From Deltaproteobacteria bacterium UBA5799 (GTDB lineage: Bacteria; Desulfobacterota; GWC2-55-46), in the NCBI GenBank assembly GCA_002418185.1, contig DIDN01000120.1, forward strand, positions 920 to 23,298: a stretch of 22,379 nucleotides of DNA. Reading direction: 5' to 3'. This document shows positions 7,723-15,901 of this stretch, piece by piece. The stretch's first letter is position 1; the number at the start of each line of letters is the position of its first letter. Under the pieces are notes generated by a model. It did not search any database and was not told the DNA's origin. It saw only the letters and a program-made list of their open reading frames with translations. The position numbers were made by a program, and so were the translations under genes.

Positions 7723-10716
7723 TCAGGCGCCCTGTTCGACGATTGCTATCTCGTCTGGCGTCAGGCCATAGAGCTCGTAGACGAGGGAGTCTATCTGGTT
7801 CTCAATTTGGGCGATTTGCGTTTCGGCGCTCTCTCTCTGGGACGGAATCCTGATTTCAAAAAAAGTTGTTTTAAGCCGATTCATTTTGATAACAAGCGAT
7901 TCGATACGGACGTGAAATGATTTGTCTTTTGAATTGCTAAAATCGATTTCGCGAATTGGTAATTGAGCCAAGTACATGGGCTTATATTCGTAATAGCCGC
8001 CTTGTTTTGTTGAAGATACATTGTGAATGAAAAAATCCAGTAATTTAGAGTTTAACAGCCCGAGTAAATATTTGTCATTCACAGGAATAATTGTGGTTTT
8101 ATCATTTGAATAGAAACCGTTATCGTCTAAAATATTCGAAGCTTGCTTATTGATGCAGGGTATTATGATTTTGGGTTTTTGAAATTCCGAATAATATTCG
8201 CACGTGCGCAATTCCCACCAATAATCACCTTTGTCATACCTTTTCTCGGCCTGTTTTCTAAAAGAAGTAAGGTGTTTTGCGATAGCGGGATAGTTTTCGT
8301 TAAACCATTTCCACTTATCAGGGAATCCCGGAGAATGTTTTTTGGTAAATCCTTTAGGAATCAGGATTAGGAATTTGCCTCTGTTGTCAATTCGATATCT
8401 CTTTATGTCCTTCCCAAAAAGGAATGGCTTTATGAATTCTTTGCTCTTTCGGTCCTCATTTGTAAGCTTATTCTTTGTCTCGGCATCAATTACGAAGGCC
8501 TCGTTCAATCCTGTTTTGATTCCATAGAACAATTTCCCGCTGACATATTGTTCGAGTGGAATTCCGATAGCTCGAATTTTTTCGAGAATTCGGTTCGCGT
8601 CCTCACTAGCAAGTGACCACCCAGTATCTTCAAGGCTGGTCCGGTCTAGTCTGAAGCGTTTTCCTTCCAAATAAGAAGCAATATCCTTGAATTCAAGGGA
8701 GCTAATCTTAGCGGCCAAAAAAGAATTTTTTTTACGCTTGATTTTTCCGATGCGGATTATGCAGGGATATGTAATGGCGCTTTCAAAAACAGGCAGATCG
8801 CCGAAATCAATGATTTCCTCTATTTGCTGGTCTTTTAGCCACTTTCTTAACGGTTCTCCATAATTGGCCCGCATCCATTTGTTTGCAACAATATAGCTGA
8901 AAAAACCGTTTTCTTTCAGAACTGTAACGCCCTTTTCGATAAAGTAAACATATAGGTCGGCAATTCCATGGTATGTCTTATATGTTTTCTCGAAATACGG
9001 CTTGAACTCCCCCAGCATCTCCTGGCGCACATACGGCGGGTTCCCTATTACGCAGTCGAACCCGCCCTCCTTCATTATCCTGCCGAAGCCCCGCTTGTCG
9101 TCATGCCAGTCGAATACGTTTATCCTCCGCGCGTCTCCGCCGTCGAGCAGCTCCATCTGGCTGTAAAAATCAGGGCCGATAAGGGAGTTCCCGCACTTTA
9201 TGTTGTCTTCGAGGTCGGGGAGCGCCCTCTCGTGAAATAGAAGCCGCACCTTGCCGATGGTCTCCTGGTTTTCGCCTTCGAGCACCTTGAGAAGGAGGCT
9301 CAGCTTGGTGACCTCCACGGCCTGCCTGTCTATGTCCACGCCGAAGACGTTGTTGAGGAGGATTCTTTTTCTCTCGCCCGTGGAGAGCCGCCATCCGCCC
9401 TTGCCCTGGAATATGGCGGGCGTCCTGCCCTTCGCGTGTTTTTCCGGGTTGTTGTTCGCGTACCATTCCGTATGCCAGTCAAGGAGATACTGGTACGCGC
9501 CAATGAGGAACGAGCCGGACCCGCACGCCGGGTCGAGGACCCGGAGCTTCGAGGCCTGGGCCGGGGTCTTTCCTTCGAGCGTCCTGCCGAGCGTTTCTTT
9601 TACGATGTAGTCTACTATGTACCCCGGGGTGTAGAAGACGCCCCCGGCCTTCTTGACCTCGGGCTTCTCCTCTACCTTTGCCTGGTGCCCGGCGGTGAGG
9701 CGGATTACCTTGCCGAGGAACTGCTCGTAGACGTTCCCGAGTATGTCCGCGCCTATGACCGAGAACTCGTATGGCGATTTGGGCGGGTAGAGGTCGTCTA
9801 TTATGTTCTTCAATACCCTGTCGTCTATCCGGAGGGACTCGCTCAGGCGGTCGGCCCTGAAATCGAAGAGGCCGGAGTTGTACTTGTCGTCCGCGTCGTA
9901 GAAATGCGCGAGCAGGCGCGAGTAGATGTTCGCGCCGTTCAGCATGGTCTGGAGCCTGCCGTAGTCCTCTATGCCCCTGTCCTCGCATATGCGGAGGAAT
10001 ATGATGCGGTCTATGGTGTGCTGGACAGCGAAGTTCAGCTCGTCTATGTCCAGGCCCTTGTTCCGGATGGCTATGTTCCTCGCAAGCTCGTCCCGCCAGG
10101 CCTCTATGAGGCGGAGGAAGGCGCTGTCGACCTCGGCGGTGCCCTTCTTGAGCTTCGCGGACTCAACGTACCTGTCGAAGCTTCCCTTGAGGACGGCCTC
10201 CCTCGAGAACCTGCCGTATATCTCGTCGAACTTCTCAAGGTATTCGTCATAGGAATAGTACGCGACCCGCCCGACCGAGACCCTGTCCTTCTCGCCGGGC
10301 TGTATCCTGCAGTCGTAAACCGAGAGCTCCTCGAAATCGGTAAGGATGGAGAGAGGGAGCTTGGCGCTCCAGGCGTATCTCCGGAGCTGGTAGGCGGGGT
10401 TCGTGTCGTCCTTTATGTTCACGGCGGGTTTCTTGGCCTCAAGGAAGAACTTCCTCTGGCCGCCTATCCTGAACGAATAGTCGGGCGCCCTCAGGAAGCC
10501 GCCGACCTTGACCGTGTCCTCGTGCACGACGTCCTTATACTGCTCCGCATAGCCCTTTTCGTTATGGACGTCCCAGCCGAGCGCGTGGAAAAATGGGTCT
10601 ATGAACTCCACCCGCACCCGGGTCTCGTTGTAGCTGTCGCTCTTATAGACGTCCTCGTTCTGCCTGAACCTCTCGACGAGCCCGGCTATCCTCTCTTTCG
10701 CCTCTTCCCTTGTCAT
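7723..10716 (-). CDS. Type IIG (Eco57I-class) restriction endonuclease / adenine-N6 methyltransferase
   Basis: This is a 997-residue single-chain restriction-modification enzyme that would methylate and cut DNA at one recognition site. The N-terminal nuclease is PD-(D/E)xK-like, with P78-D79 and E93-A-K95. A helical linker covers about 195-345. The gamma-class N6-adenine methyltransferase has GVFYTPGYIVDYIV (359-372, motif X), DPACGSGSF (395-403, motif I, AdoMet) and the catalytic NPPY (559-562, motif IV). The C-terminal part (about 690-950) fits a TaqI-like target-recognition domain and ends in a helical tail. Bases coding residues about 573-953 are AT-rich, unlike the rest of the gene. No partner methylase, specificity subunit or other defence gene is adjacent. 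Recognition sequence cannot be predicted. Palindromic repeats lie on both sides. Confidence 0.92.
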   Translation of the reverse strand: MTREEAKERIAGLVERFRQNEDVYKSDSYNETRVRVEFIDPFFHALGWDVHNEKGYAEQYKDVVHEDTVKVGGFLRAPDYSFRIGGQRKFFLEAKKPAVNIKDDTNPAYQLRRYAWSAKLPLSILTDFEELSVYDCRIQPGEKDRVSVGRVAYYSYDEYLEKFDEIYGRFSREAVLKGSFDRYVESAKLKKGTAEVDSAFLRLIEAWRDELARNIAIRNKGLDIDELNFAVQHTIDRIIFLRICEDRGIEDYGRLQTMLNGANIYSRLLAHFYDADDKYNSGLFDFRADRLSESLRIDDRVLKNIIDDLYPPKSPYEFSVIGADILGNVYEQFLGKVIRLTAGHQAKVEEKPEVKKAGGVFYTPGYIVDYIVKETLGRTLEGKTPAQASKLRVLDPACGSGSFLIGAYQYLLDWHTEWYANNNPEKHAKGRTPAIFQGKGGWRLSTGERKRILLNNVFGVDIDRQAVEVTKLSLLLKVLEGENQETIGKVRLLFHERALPDLEDNIKCGNSLIGPDFYSQMELLDGGDARRINVFDWHDDKRGFGRIMKEGGFDCVIGNPPYVRQEMLGEFKPYFEKTYKTYHGIADLYVYFIEKGVTVLKENGFFSYIVANKWMRANYGEPLRKWLKDQQIEEIIDFGDLPVFESAITYPCIIRIGKIKRKKNSFLAAKISSLEFKDIASYLEGKRFRLDRTSLEDTGWSLASEDANRILEKIRAIGIPLEQYVSGKLFYGIKTGLNEAFVIDAETKNKLTNEDRKSKEFIKPFLFGKDIKRYRIDNRGKFLILIPKGFTKKHSPGFPDKWKWFNENYPAIAKHLTSFRKQAEKRYDKGDYWWELRTCEYYSEFQKPKIIIPCINKQASNILDDNGFYSNDKTTIIPVNDKYLLGLLNSKLLDFFIHNVSSTKQGGYYEYKPMYLAQLPIREIDFSNSKDKSFHVRIESLVIKMNRLKTTFFEIRIPSQRESAETQIAQIENQIDSLVYELYGLTPDEIAIVEQGA
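7855..9000 (-). other. AT-rich segment inside the type IIG gene (specificity half)
   Basis: Base composition drops sharply inside one open reading frame. Counting by eye, 8161-8220 is 22/60 GC, whereas 9541-9600 is 39/60 GC. The right boundary, near 9000, lies just after the NPPY motif; the left boundary, near 7855, lies shortly before the gene end. The segment encodes the end of the methylase fold and the target-recognition domain. Boundaries are approximate. Confidence 0.7.
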
Positions 10717-10724
10717 AGGCCCAC

Positions 10725-10753
10725 AATATACAATTTTTCACGGCCCCTTACAA
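10725..10753 (-). promoter_or_regulatory. Promoter of the type IIG gene, apparently giving a leaderless mRNA
   Basis: On the minus strand, TTGTAA (10748-10753) and TATATT (10725-10730) are 17 bp apart. Transcription would start about 10718, within a few bases of the ATG at 10716, and no Shine-Dalgarno precedes the start. The -35 lies inside the perfect palindrome ACAATATATTGT (10750-10761), and ACAATATA recurs over the -10 (10723-10730). Confidence 0.6.
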
Positions 10754-10765
10754 TATATTGTCAGG

Positions 10766-10900
10766 AAGGTCTGATTGATACCGTGTTCTGTCATTCTGAG
10801 GTAGCGCAAGCGACCGAAGAATCTCAGAAATACCATTTTTCCTGAATACGAGATTCTTCGCTGCGCTCAGAATGACAAATTGGGAACTGACCGGACTTTC
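10766..10900. repeat. Full palindromic repeat, copy 2
   Basis: It has the same plan as the copy at 7372-7506: AAGGTCTGATT at the left end (10766-10776), TGTCATTCTGAG (10789-10800) with CTCAGAATGACA (10866-10877), and CGAAGAATCT (10815-10824) with AGATTCTTCG (10851-10860). The right outer arm has decayed. It separates the type IIG promoter from msrB. Confidence 0.82.
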
Positions 10901-10967
10901 ATAAAACGATGCAGTGCATGGACTGCGCCCCCTTGACACCCTCTCTCAAAAGGAAAAGAATAGTAGC

Positions 10968-11366
10968 ATGGAGAAGATAAAGAAGAGCGACGAGGAGTGG
11001 AAAAAGGAGCTTACGCACGAGGAGTACAGGATCACCCGCAAAAAGGGCACTGAAAAGCCCTTTACCGGGGAGTACCTGCATAAGAAAGACAAGGGCGCCT
11101 ACACCTGCGCCTGCTGCGGGCTTGAGCTTTTCAGCTCGGAGGCCAAGTACGACTCAGGCTCCGGGTGGCCGAGTTTCACAAAGCCCGTAGACCCCGGGGC
11201 GGTCGAGACGAAAGAGGACAGGAGCTTTTTCATGGAAAGGACCGAGGCGGTCTGCCCGAGGTGCGGCGCCCACCTGGGCCATGTGTTCGACGACGGCCCC
11301 CAGCCGACCGGCAAGCGGTACTGCGTAAACTCCGCCTCGCTCAAGTTCGTGCCGAAGAAAGACTGA
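10968..11366 (+). CDS. msrB: Peptide-methionine (R)-S-oxide reductase MsrB
   Basis: This 132-residue cytoplasmic enzyme reduces the R-form of methionine sulfoxide in proteins, probably using thioredoxin. The zinc site is complete, with CxxC pairs C47-C50 and C96-C99. SGSGWPSF (63-70) and GHVFDDGP (104-111) are family signatures. The catalytic cysteine is C119 in RYCVNSASL. Length is normal for a single-domain MsrB; no MsrA domain is fused. I use ATG 10968 because conserved sequence begins soon after it; AAGGAA lies at 10950-10955, with a long spacing of 12. The upstream in-frame ATG at 10914 would add residues encoded partly by non-conserved DNA next to the repeat. It converges on the TPR gene with an 11-bp gap. 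Confidence 0.95.
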   Translation: MEKIKKSDEEWKKELTHEEYRITRKKGTEKPFTGEYLHKKDKGAYTCACCGLELFSSEAKYDSGSGWPSFTKPVDPGAVETKEDRSFFMERTEAVCPRCGAHLGHVFDDGPQPTGKRYCVNSASLKFVPKKD

Positions 11367-11377
11367 AGGCCCCGCCA

Positions 11378-13471
11378 CTACTCTAAATATATCAGCGCCT
11401 CTGAGAGTCCCAGCCCTGCGGCTGCCCTGAAGTGTTCGGAAGCTGCGGCCGCGTCACCCGCCTTCCTGTACGCCATGCCGATATTCATGTGCGCCCGCGC
11501 GTTGTCGGGCCGTAGCTCCAGCGCTTTTTTGAAGTCCGCTACCGCGCGCCCGTACTCGCCTATGGAGGCATGGGCGTCCCCCCGCCTCATGTGCGCGCTC
11601 TCGTTACCGGGGCTTAGCTCTATGAGGGCCGTAAGGGGCTCAATGGCTTCCCTGTGCCTGCCCGTCAGGACGAGGGCGTGCGCCTTGTTGGAGTAGCCTT
11701 TGGGCTCGCCGGGCTTGAGCCGTATGGATTCGTCGAAGTCGGCCAGCGCGGCGTCGAAAAGGCCGAGTTGCCCGTAGGCTATGCCCCTCATTATATATGC
11801 CTCGGCATAGCCACGGTTGAGCCTGACAGCCGCTGAAAAGTCTTCGACCGCGCCGCTGAGGTCCCGCAAGAGCGTCCTTGAGCGCGCCCTGCCGTAATAG
11901 GCCGCCGCGTTCCGGGGGGCAAGCCGCAAGGCCTCGTTGAAATCGGCAAGCGCGGCATCCGGCATGCCGGCTTCGTTGTAGGCGGTCCCCCTTGCCACGT
12001 AAGCGTCCGTATAGGACGGGTTCAGCCCTATTGCCGTGGAAAAGTCCTCGATTGCCCCCTGGTTGTCCTTCATGGAGATCTTCGTGAGCGCCCTGTGGTT
12101 GTAGACGAAAGATACGCCGGGTCCGCGCCTTACGGCCTCGTCAAGGTCGGCGAGCGACTCCTCGGCCCTGTTGAGCTCCATGTAGGCGACCCCCCTTTTG
12201 CTGAACCCGAAGAAATGGTCCGGGTAGAGCTCTATCTGGCGCGACCAGAGCGCGAGCGAGTCCTTCCATATCGCCGCCTGGGTCATTGTCCCGTAGCTCA
12301 GGACGATAAGGAGGGCCAGCGCCCCGGCCTTGAAGGCGGCCTCAAGCCTCCTCCCTCCCTTCCCGGCCAGAAGGGCCGAGGCCCCGCCCAGGAGGAGCAG
12401 TAGCCCCAGGGTAGGGAGATATGTGTACCTGTCCGCCGCCGCCTGCTCCCCTGCCTTTATGAGCCCGGAAACCGGCGCAAGGGTGACGAGATAGAAGAGC
12501 CACGCCGCAAGCGGGGCCCTGCTGAACTTGAGGAGATATACGCACAGGATGGTAACGGCGGCGAGTGCCGAGCCGTAGAGCGCCGCAGTTGCCAGGCCGG
12601 TAGCGAAGTCCACGGGATAGACCGGGGCAAGCCCGACCGGCAGCACGAGCTTGCAGAGGTAGAAGACCGCGGCCCTTGCGGCTATCGCAAGCTTTGCGAC
12701 AATGCCCATTGGGATTACCGCGCCTGCGCCCTGCTGCGTGAGCATGGTCACGGCCCCGAAGAGGACGCTCAGCGCAAGGAAAGGTATCTTCTCGACAAGC
12801 GCCTTCCTGATCCCGTCGCCGGTAAAGCGCCTTAGGGGATAATAATCGATTATGAGGAGCGCCAGAGGCACCGTAACCGCCATGGGTTTGCTGAGGAGCG
12901 CCAGGATGAAAAAGACCATGCCGGTGACGTAATGGCGCTTAAGCCTGGTCTCCGAATATTTCAGATACAGGAGGAAGGTAAGGAGTATGAAAAAGACCGA
13001 GAGCACGTCCTTTCTCTCCGAGACCCATGCGACCGACTCCACGTGCACTGGGTGGAGCCCGAAGAGGATGGCCGGGACGCCGACAAGGAGAAATATGGGC
13101 GTCCGGCCCAAGTCCTTCTCAGCGGCGGCGGCGAGCCTGTACGCCAGCACGCCCGCAAGGAATGTGTTCAGGGCGTGGAGAGTCGAGTTCGTCAGGTGAA
13201 AGCCAAAGGGGTTTTCCCCCCAGAAGAGGTAGTCGATTACGAGGGACAGCATGGTCAGGGGGTGCCAGTTGCCGCCGGTCGTGGCCGAGAAGAGCTCGAC
13301 CCACCCGGATGCGCCCGCGGGCCAGCCGGCCTCCATTGCCAGGATATAGGGGTTTTTGAACACGTAATGCGTGTCGTCCCAGTTGACGAACCCGTTCCAG
13401 AGAGAAGGGATATAAACGGCGAAGGTCAGGGCCGCGACAACGGCGGCTGGGAGGAAAGGGCTTTTTTTCAT
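11378..13471 (-). CDS. TMTC-like polytopic membrane protein: GT-C domain plus eight TPRs
   Basis: The N-terminal part of this 697-residue protein (about 8-405) is a hydrophobic multi-pass domain. It has the features of GT-C glycosyltransferases of the eukaryotic TMTC type: an acidic pair in the first loop, FVNWDDTHYV with D32-D33; NWHPLTMLSLVIDYLFWG (68-85); FHLTNSTLHALN (91-102); and LHPVHVESVAWVSERKDVLS (139-158). The C-terminal part (about 423-690) holds eight tandem tetratricopeptide repeats. TMTC proteins use dolichyl-phosphate-mannose to O-mannosylate proteins; bacterial relatives are mostly uncharacterised, so a polyprenyl-phosphate-sugar donor is inference. It is divergent from a DPM1-like glycosyltransferase gene. 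A promoter lies at 13575-13603, but I see no clear Shine-Dalgarno before the ATG. Confidence 0.8.
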   Translation of the reverse strand: MKKSPFLPAAVVAALTFAVYIPSLWNGFVNWDDTHYVFKNPYILAMEAGWPAGASGWVELFSATTGGNWHPLTMLSLVIDYLFWGENPFGFHLTNSTLHALNTFLAGVLAYRLAAAAEKDLGRTPIFLLVGVPAILFGLHPVHVESVAWVSERKDVLSVFFILLTFLLYLKYSETRLKRHYVTGMVFFILALLSKPMAVTVPLALLIIDYYPLRRFTGDGIRKALVEKIPFLALSVLFGAVTMLTQQGAGAVIPMGIVAKLAIAARAAVFYLCKLVLPVGLAPVYPVDFATGLATAALYGSALAAVTILCVYLLKFSRAPLAAWLFYLVTLAPVSGLIKAGEQAAADRYTYLPTLGLLLLLGGASALLAGKGGRRLEAAFKAGALALLIVLSYGTMTQAAIWKDSLALWSRQIELYPDHFFGFSKRGVAYMELNRAEESLADLDEAVRRGPGVSFVYNHRALTKISMKDNQGAIEDFSTAIGLNPSYTDAYVARGTAYNEAGMPDAALADFNEALRLAPRNAAAYYGRARSRTLLRDLSGAVEDFSAAVRLNRGYAEAYIMRGIAYGQLGLFDAALADFDESIRLKPGEPKGYSNKAHALVLTGRHREAIEPLTALIELSPGNESAHMRRGDAHASIGEYGRAVADFKKALELRPDNARAHMNIGMAYRKAGDAAAASEHFRAAAGLGLSEALIYLE

Positions 13472-13574
13472 GAGGGACCGAACCGGGTCTTGCTTAAATT
13501 GAACCAGGGGCGCCTGGGGCCGGCCCTGGGGCTGTCATCGCAAATTAGCGGTTTCCAAACGGGAACGCCGGGAT

Positions 13575-13603
13575 ATTATCACCGAAAAGGCAAGCAAAGT
13601 CAA
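13575..13603 (-). promoter_or_regulatory. Sigma70-type promoter for the TMTC-like gene
   Basis: On the minus strand, TTGACT (13598-13603) and GATAAT (13575-13580) are exactly 17 bp apart. Transcription would start near 13568, giving a leader of roughly 97 nt. Confidence 0.65.
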
Positions 13604-13635
13604 AATGTTTCAGCAACACGCGCCTTCCTTTTGGG

Positions 13636-13665
13636 TTGACACCCCGCGCTCCTTTTTGAGATAAT
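13636..13665 (+). promoter_or_regulatory. Sigma70-type promoter for the GT2 gene
   Basis: A perfect TTGACA (13636-13641) is followed after 18 bp by GATAAT (13660-13665). Transcription would start near 13672. It is back to back with the TMTC-like promoter; the two -35 hexamers are 32 bp apart. Confidence 0.65.
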
Positions 13666-13702
13666 CTACGGGAACCTATCCGACTTTCAGGACCTTTTCA
13701 CT

Positions 13703-14491
13703 ATGCTGCACGGAAAAAAGATAGCCGTAGTCCTTCCAGCCTACCACGCCGGAAAGACCCTCGAAAAGACGTATAAGGACATCCCGCTGGACATCGTGGA
13801 CGAAGTCGTGCTCGTGGACGACTGCTCCGGGGACGATACCGTCGAGGTCGCCGGCAAGCTCGGCATAAGGAACATATTCGTCCACGAGAAGAACAAGGGG
13901 TACGGCGGCAACCAGAAGACCTGCTACGAGCAGGCGCTGGCGCTCGGGGCCGACATAGTCGTCATGGTGCACCCGGACTACCAGTACGCCCCGAAGCTCA
14001 TAACCGCCATGGCCTCGATGATAGCCTCTGGCGAGTACGACCTCGTGCTCGCGTCCCGCATCCTGGGCAAGGGGGCGCTAAAGGGAGGCATGCCTGTATA
14101 CAAATACGTCGCCAACAGGTTCCTTACCCTCGCCGAGAACATGCTCCTCAGCGAAAAGCTTTCCGAGTACCACTCAGGGTACAGGGCCTTCTCGAAAAAG
14201 GTGCTCGAAACGCTCCCGCTCCAGGAGAACTCGGACGATTTCGTATTCGACAACCAGATGCTCGCACAGTCCGTCTGGTTCGGCTTCAGGATAGGCGAGA
14301 TAAGCTGCCCGACCAAGTACTTCAAGGAGGCCTCCTCCATAAACTTCAGGAGGAGCGTCACTTACGGCTTCGGCGTCCTCGGCACGGCCTTGAAGTTCAG
14401 GCTCCAGAAGCTGGGGCTCAGGAGCTATTCCATCTTTGACGGCATGGGGAGAAAGCTCGCCCCGAAAAAGGTGCAGCCCCAGTACCGTTAG
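13703..14491 (+). CDS. Glycosyltransferase family 2, polyprenyl-phosphate sugar synthase (DPM1)-like
   Basis: This is a 262-residue GT-A fold enzyme without obvious membrane segments. It has an N-terminal nucleotide-binding VVLPAYHAGKTL (9-20) and VLVDDCSGDDT (36-46), whose acidic pair is D39-D40. It has HPDYQY (90-95) at the position of the usual DxD metal site, and SEYHSGYRAFS (154-164), which corresponds to the DxxSGFR-like acceptor region of dolichol/polyprenyl-phosphate sugar synthases. It most likely attaches a sugar from a nucleotide donor to a polyprenyl phosphate, but the sugar cannot be read from sequence. AGGA (13689-13692) precedes the ATG by 10 bases. It is divergent from the TMTC-like gene and shares a bidirectional terminator with hemL. 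Confidence 0.88.
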   Translation: MLHGKKIAVVLPAYHAGKTLEKTYKDIPLDIVDEVVLVDDCSGDDTVEVAGKLGIRNIFVHEKNKGYGGNQKTCYEQALALGADIVVMVHPDYQYAPKLITAMASMIASGEYDLVLASRILGKGALKGGMPVYKYVANRFLTLAENMLLSEKLSEYHSGYRAFSKKVLETLPLQENSDDFVFDNQMLAQSVWFGFRIGEISCPTKYFKEASSINFRRSVTYGFGVLGTALKFRLQKLGLRSYSIFDGMGRKLAPKKVQPQYR

Positions 14492-14526
14492 AAACGTTCC
14501 CCCGGACTCTTTCGGCTGAAATATGG

Positions 14527-14560
14527 AAGGGCCCCGCCTGGTACGCCAGGCGGGGCCCTT
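14527..14560. terminator. Bidirectional terminator between the GT2 and hemL genes
   Basis: A perfect 15-bp stem (14527-14541 with 14546-14560) surrounds a TACG tetraloop, lying between two convergent genes. The stem begins with AA and ends with TT, followed on the + strand by TCGGTTTGTT, so it should stop transcription from both sides. Confidence 0.85.
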
Positions 14561-14573
14561 TCGGTTTGTTCCG

Positions 14574-15857
14574 TTACAGTCCCTTAAAGGCCCTGTCAGC
14601 GACATCCAGGGTCCTGTCGAGGTCGGCCCTTGTGTGTGACAGCCCGACGAAGACGGCCTCGAACTGCGAAGGCGGGAGGTAGATGCCGCCCTTCAGCATG
14701 CGCGTGAAGTACTTCCCGAACCTCCTGGTGTCAGAGCCTTTTGCGTCCGTCCAGTTCGAGACGGGCTTTTCGGAGAAAAAGAGGGTGAACATCGATCCCG
14801 CGACCGCCGTACGCGCGGGCACCCCGCGCCTCGTGGCTATTTCCCCGAGCCCCTCGGCAAGGTAGCTGGTGGATTTGTAGAGCCTGTCGTATACGCCCTT
14901 TCCCTGCAGGAGCTTGAGGGTCTCCATGCCCGCGGTCATTGCCAGGGGGTTCCCGGACAGGGTCCCTGCCTGGTAGACCGGGCCTGAGGGCGCGAGCTTC
15001 TGCATTATGCCCCTCTTCCCGCCGAATGCGCCGACAGGGAGGCCGCCTCCGATGACCTTGCCGAGGCAGGTAAGGTCTGGGTCGATCCTGTATACCTTCT
15101 GCGCGCCTCCGTAGCAGAGCCTGAAGCCGCTCATTACCTCGTCCATTATGAGAAGGGCGCCGTACCTCTTGCAGAGCGCCTTCAAGCCCGAGAGGAAGCC
15201 TTCCCTGGGGAGCACTACCCCCATGTTGCCTGGCACTCCCTCGACTATGACGCAGGCTATGCCCCTTGGGGCCTTCTTGAAGACAGCCTTTACGGAGTCG
15301 AGGTCGTTGTAGGCGGCGTTATAGGTGTGCCTTGCGAGGTCTGCGACCACCCCGGGGCTGTCCGGCACGCCCAGGGTGGCGGCCCCGGAGCCTGCCTTTA
15401 CGAGGAGGCTGTCGGCATGGCCGTGATAGCAGCCCTCGAATTTTATTATCCCGTCCCGTCCTGTGTGCGCCCTGGCAAGACGTATGGCGCTCATGGTCGC
15501 CTCGGTGCCCGAGCTTACGAACCTCACCATCTCCATCGAGGGGAAGGCCTTCCGGGTCATCTCCGCGAGGGTCACCTCTAACTCGGTCGGCGCGCCGTAG
15601 CTCGTGCCCCTGTCCACCGCCCTCTTTATGGCCTGCGATACTTTGGGATGGGCGTGCCCGAGTATCATGGGGCCCCACGAGCCAATGTAGTCGATGTACT
15701 CGTTGCCGTCTATGTCGTATATCCTCGATCCTTTCGCCTTTTTTATGAAGACGGGCCCCCCGCCCACGGCCTTGAACGCCCGAACCGGGCTATTTACCCC
15801 GCCGGGGATGAGCTTCACTGCTTTCCTTAAGACCTGAGCGGATTTCCTCGTGCCCAT
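14574..15857 (-). CDS. hemL: Glutamate-1-semialdehyde 2,1-aminomutase
   Basis: This 427-residue PLP enzyme converts glutamate-1-semialdehyde to 5-aminolevulinate, the last step of the C5 route to tetrapyrroles. Signatures are PGGVNSPVRAF (18-28), the PLP-contact loop VSSGTEATMSAIRLAR (114-129), CYHGHADS (143-150), MDEVMSGFR (238-246, with D239) and the Schiff-base lysine K267 in CLGKVIGGGLPVGAFGG. Length matches the family. AGGAG stands seven bases before the ATG and a strong promoter lies at 15902-15930. It is monocistronic and convergent with the GT2 gene. The presence of HemL implies ALA is made from glutamyl-tRNA rather than from glycine and succinyl-CoA. Confidence 0.97.
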   Translation of the reverse strand: MGTRKSAQVLRKAVKLIPGGVNSPVRAFKAVGGGPVFIKKAKGSRIYDIDGNEYIDYIGSWGPMILGHAHPKVSQAIKRAVDRGTSYGAPTELEVTLAEMTRKAFPSMEMVRFVSSGTEATMSAIRLARAHTGRDGIIKFEGCYHGHADSLLVKAGSGAATLGVPDSPGVVADLARHTYNAAYNDLDSVKAVFKKAPRGIACVIVEGVPGNMGVVLPREGFLSGLKALCKRYGALLIMDEVMSGFRLCYGGAQKVYRIDPDLTCLGKVIGGGLPVGAFGGKRGIMQKLAPSGPVYQAGTLSGNPLAMTAGMETLKLLQGKGVYDRLYKSTSYLAEGLGEIATRRGVPARTAVAGSMFTLFFSEKPVSNWTDAKGSDTRRFGKYFTRMLKGGIYLPPSQFEAVFVGLSHTRADLDRTLDVADRAFKGL

Positions 15858-15901
15858 CGCTTTCTCCTTTATGCTGATTTTTCAAGGTCCTTCGGCCCAA
15901 T

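Noticed and set aside
7723..10716. Part of a BREX, DISARM or other multi-gene defence island
   Set aside because: The gene combines nuclease and methylase in one chain and its neighbours are a diguanylate cyclase and msrB. No partner defence genes are present.
9436..10845. 469-codon open frame on the plus strand
   Set aside because: It is antisense to the GC-rich half of the type IIG gene and runs into the palindromic repeat. The methylase motifs on the other strand are unambiguous.
10748..10939. 63-codon minus-strand frame between the type IIG gene and msrB
   Set aside because: Nearly all of it is the palindromic repeat at 10766-10900.
11378..13471. O-GlcNAc transferase because of the TPR array
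   Set aside because: The catalytic GT41 domain is absent. The TPRs follow a multi-pass membrane domain, which fits TMTC-like GT-C proteins instead.
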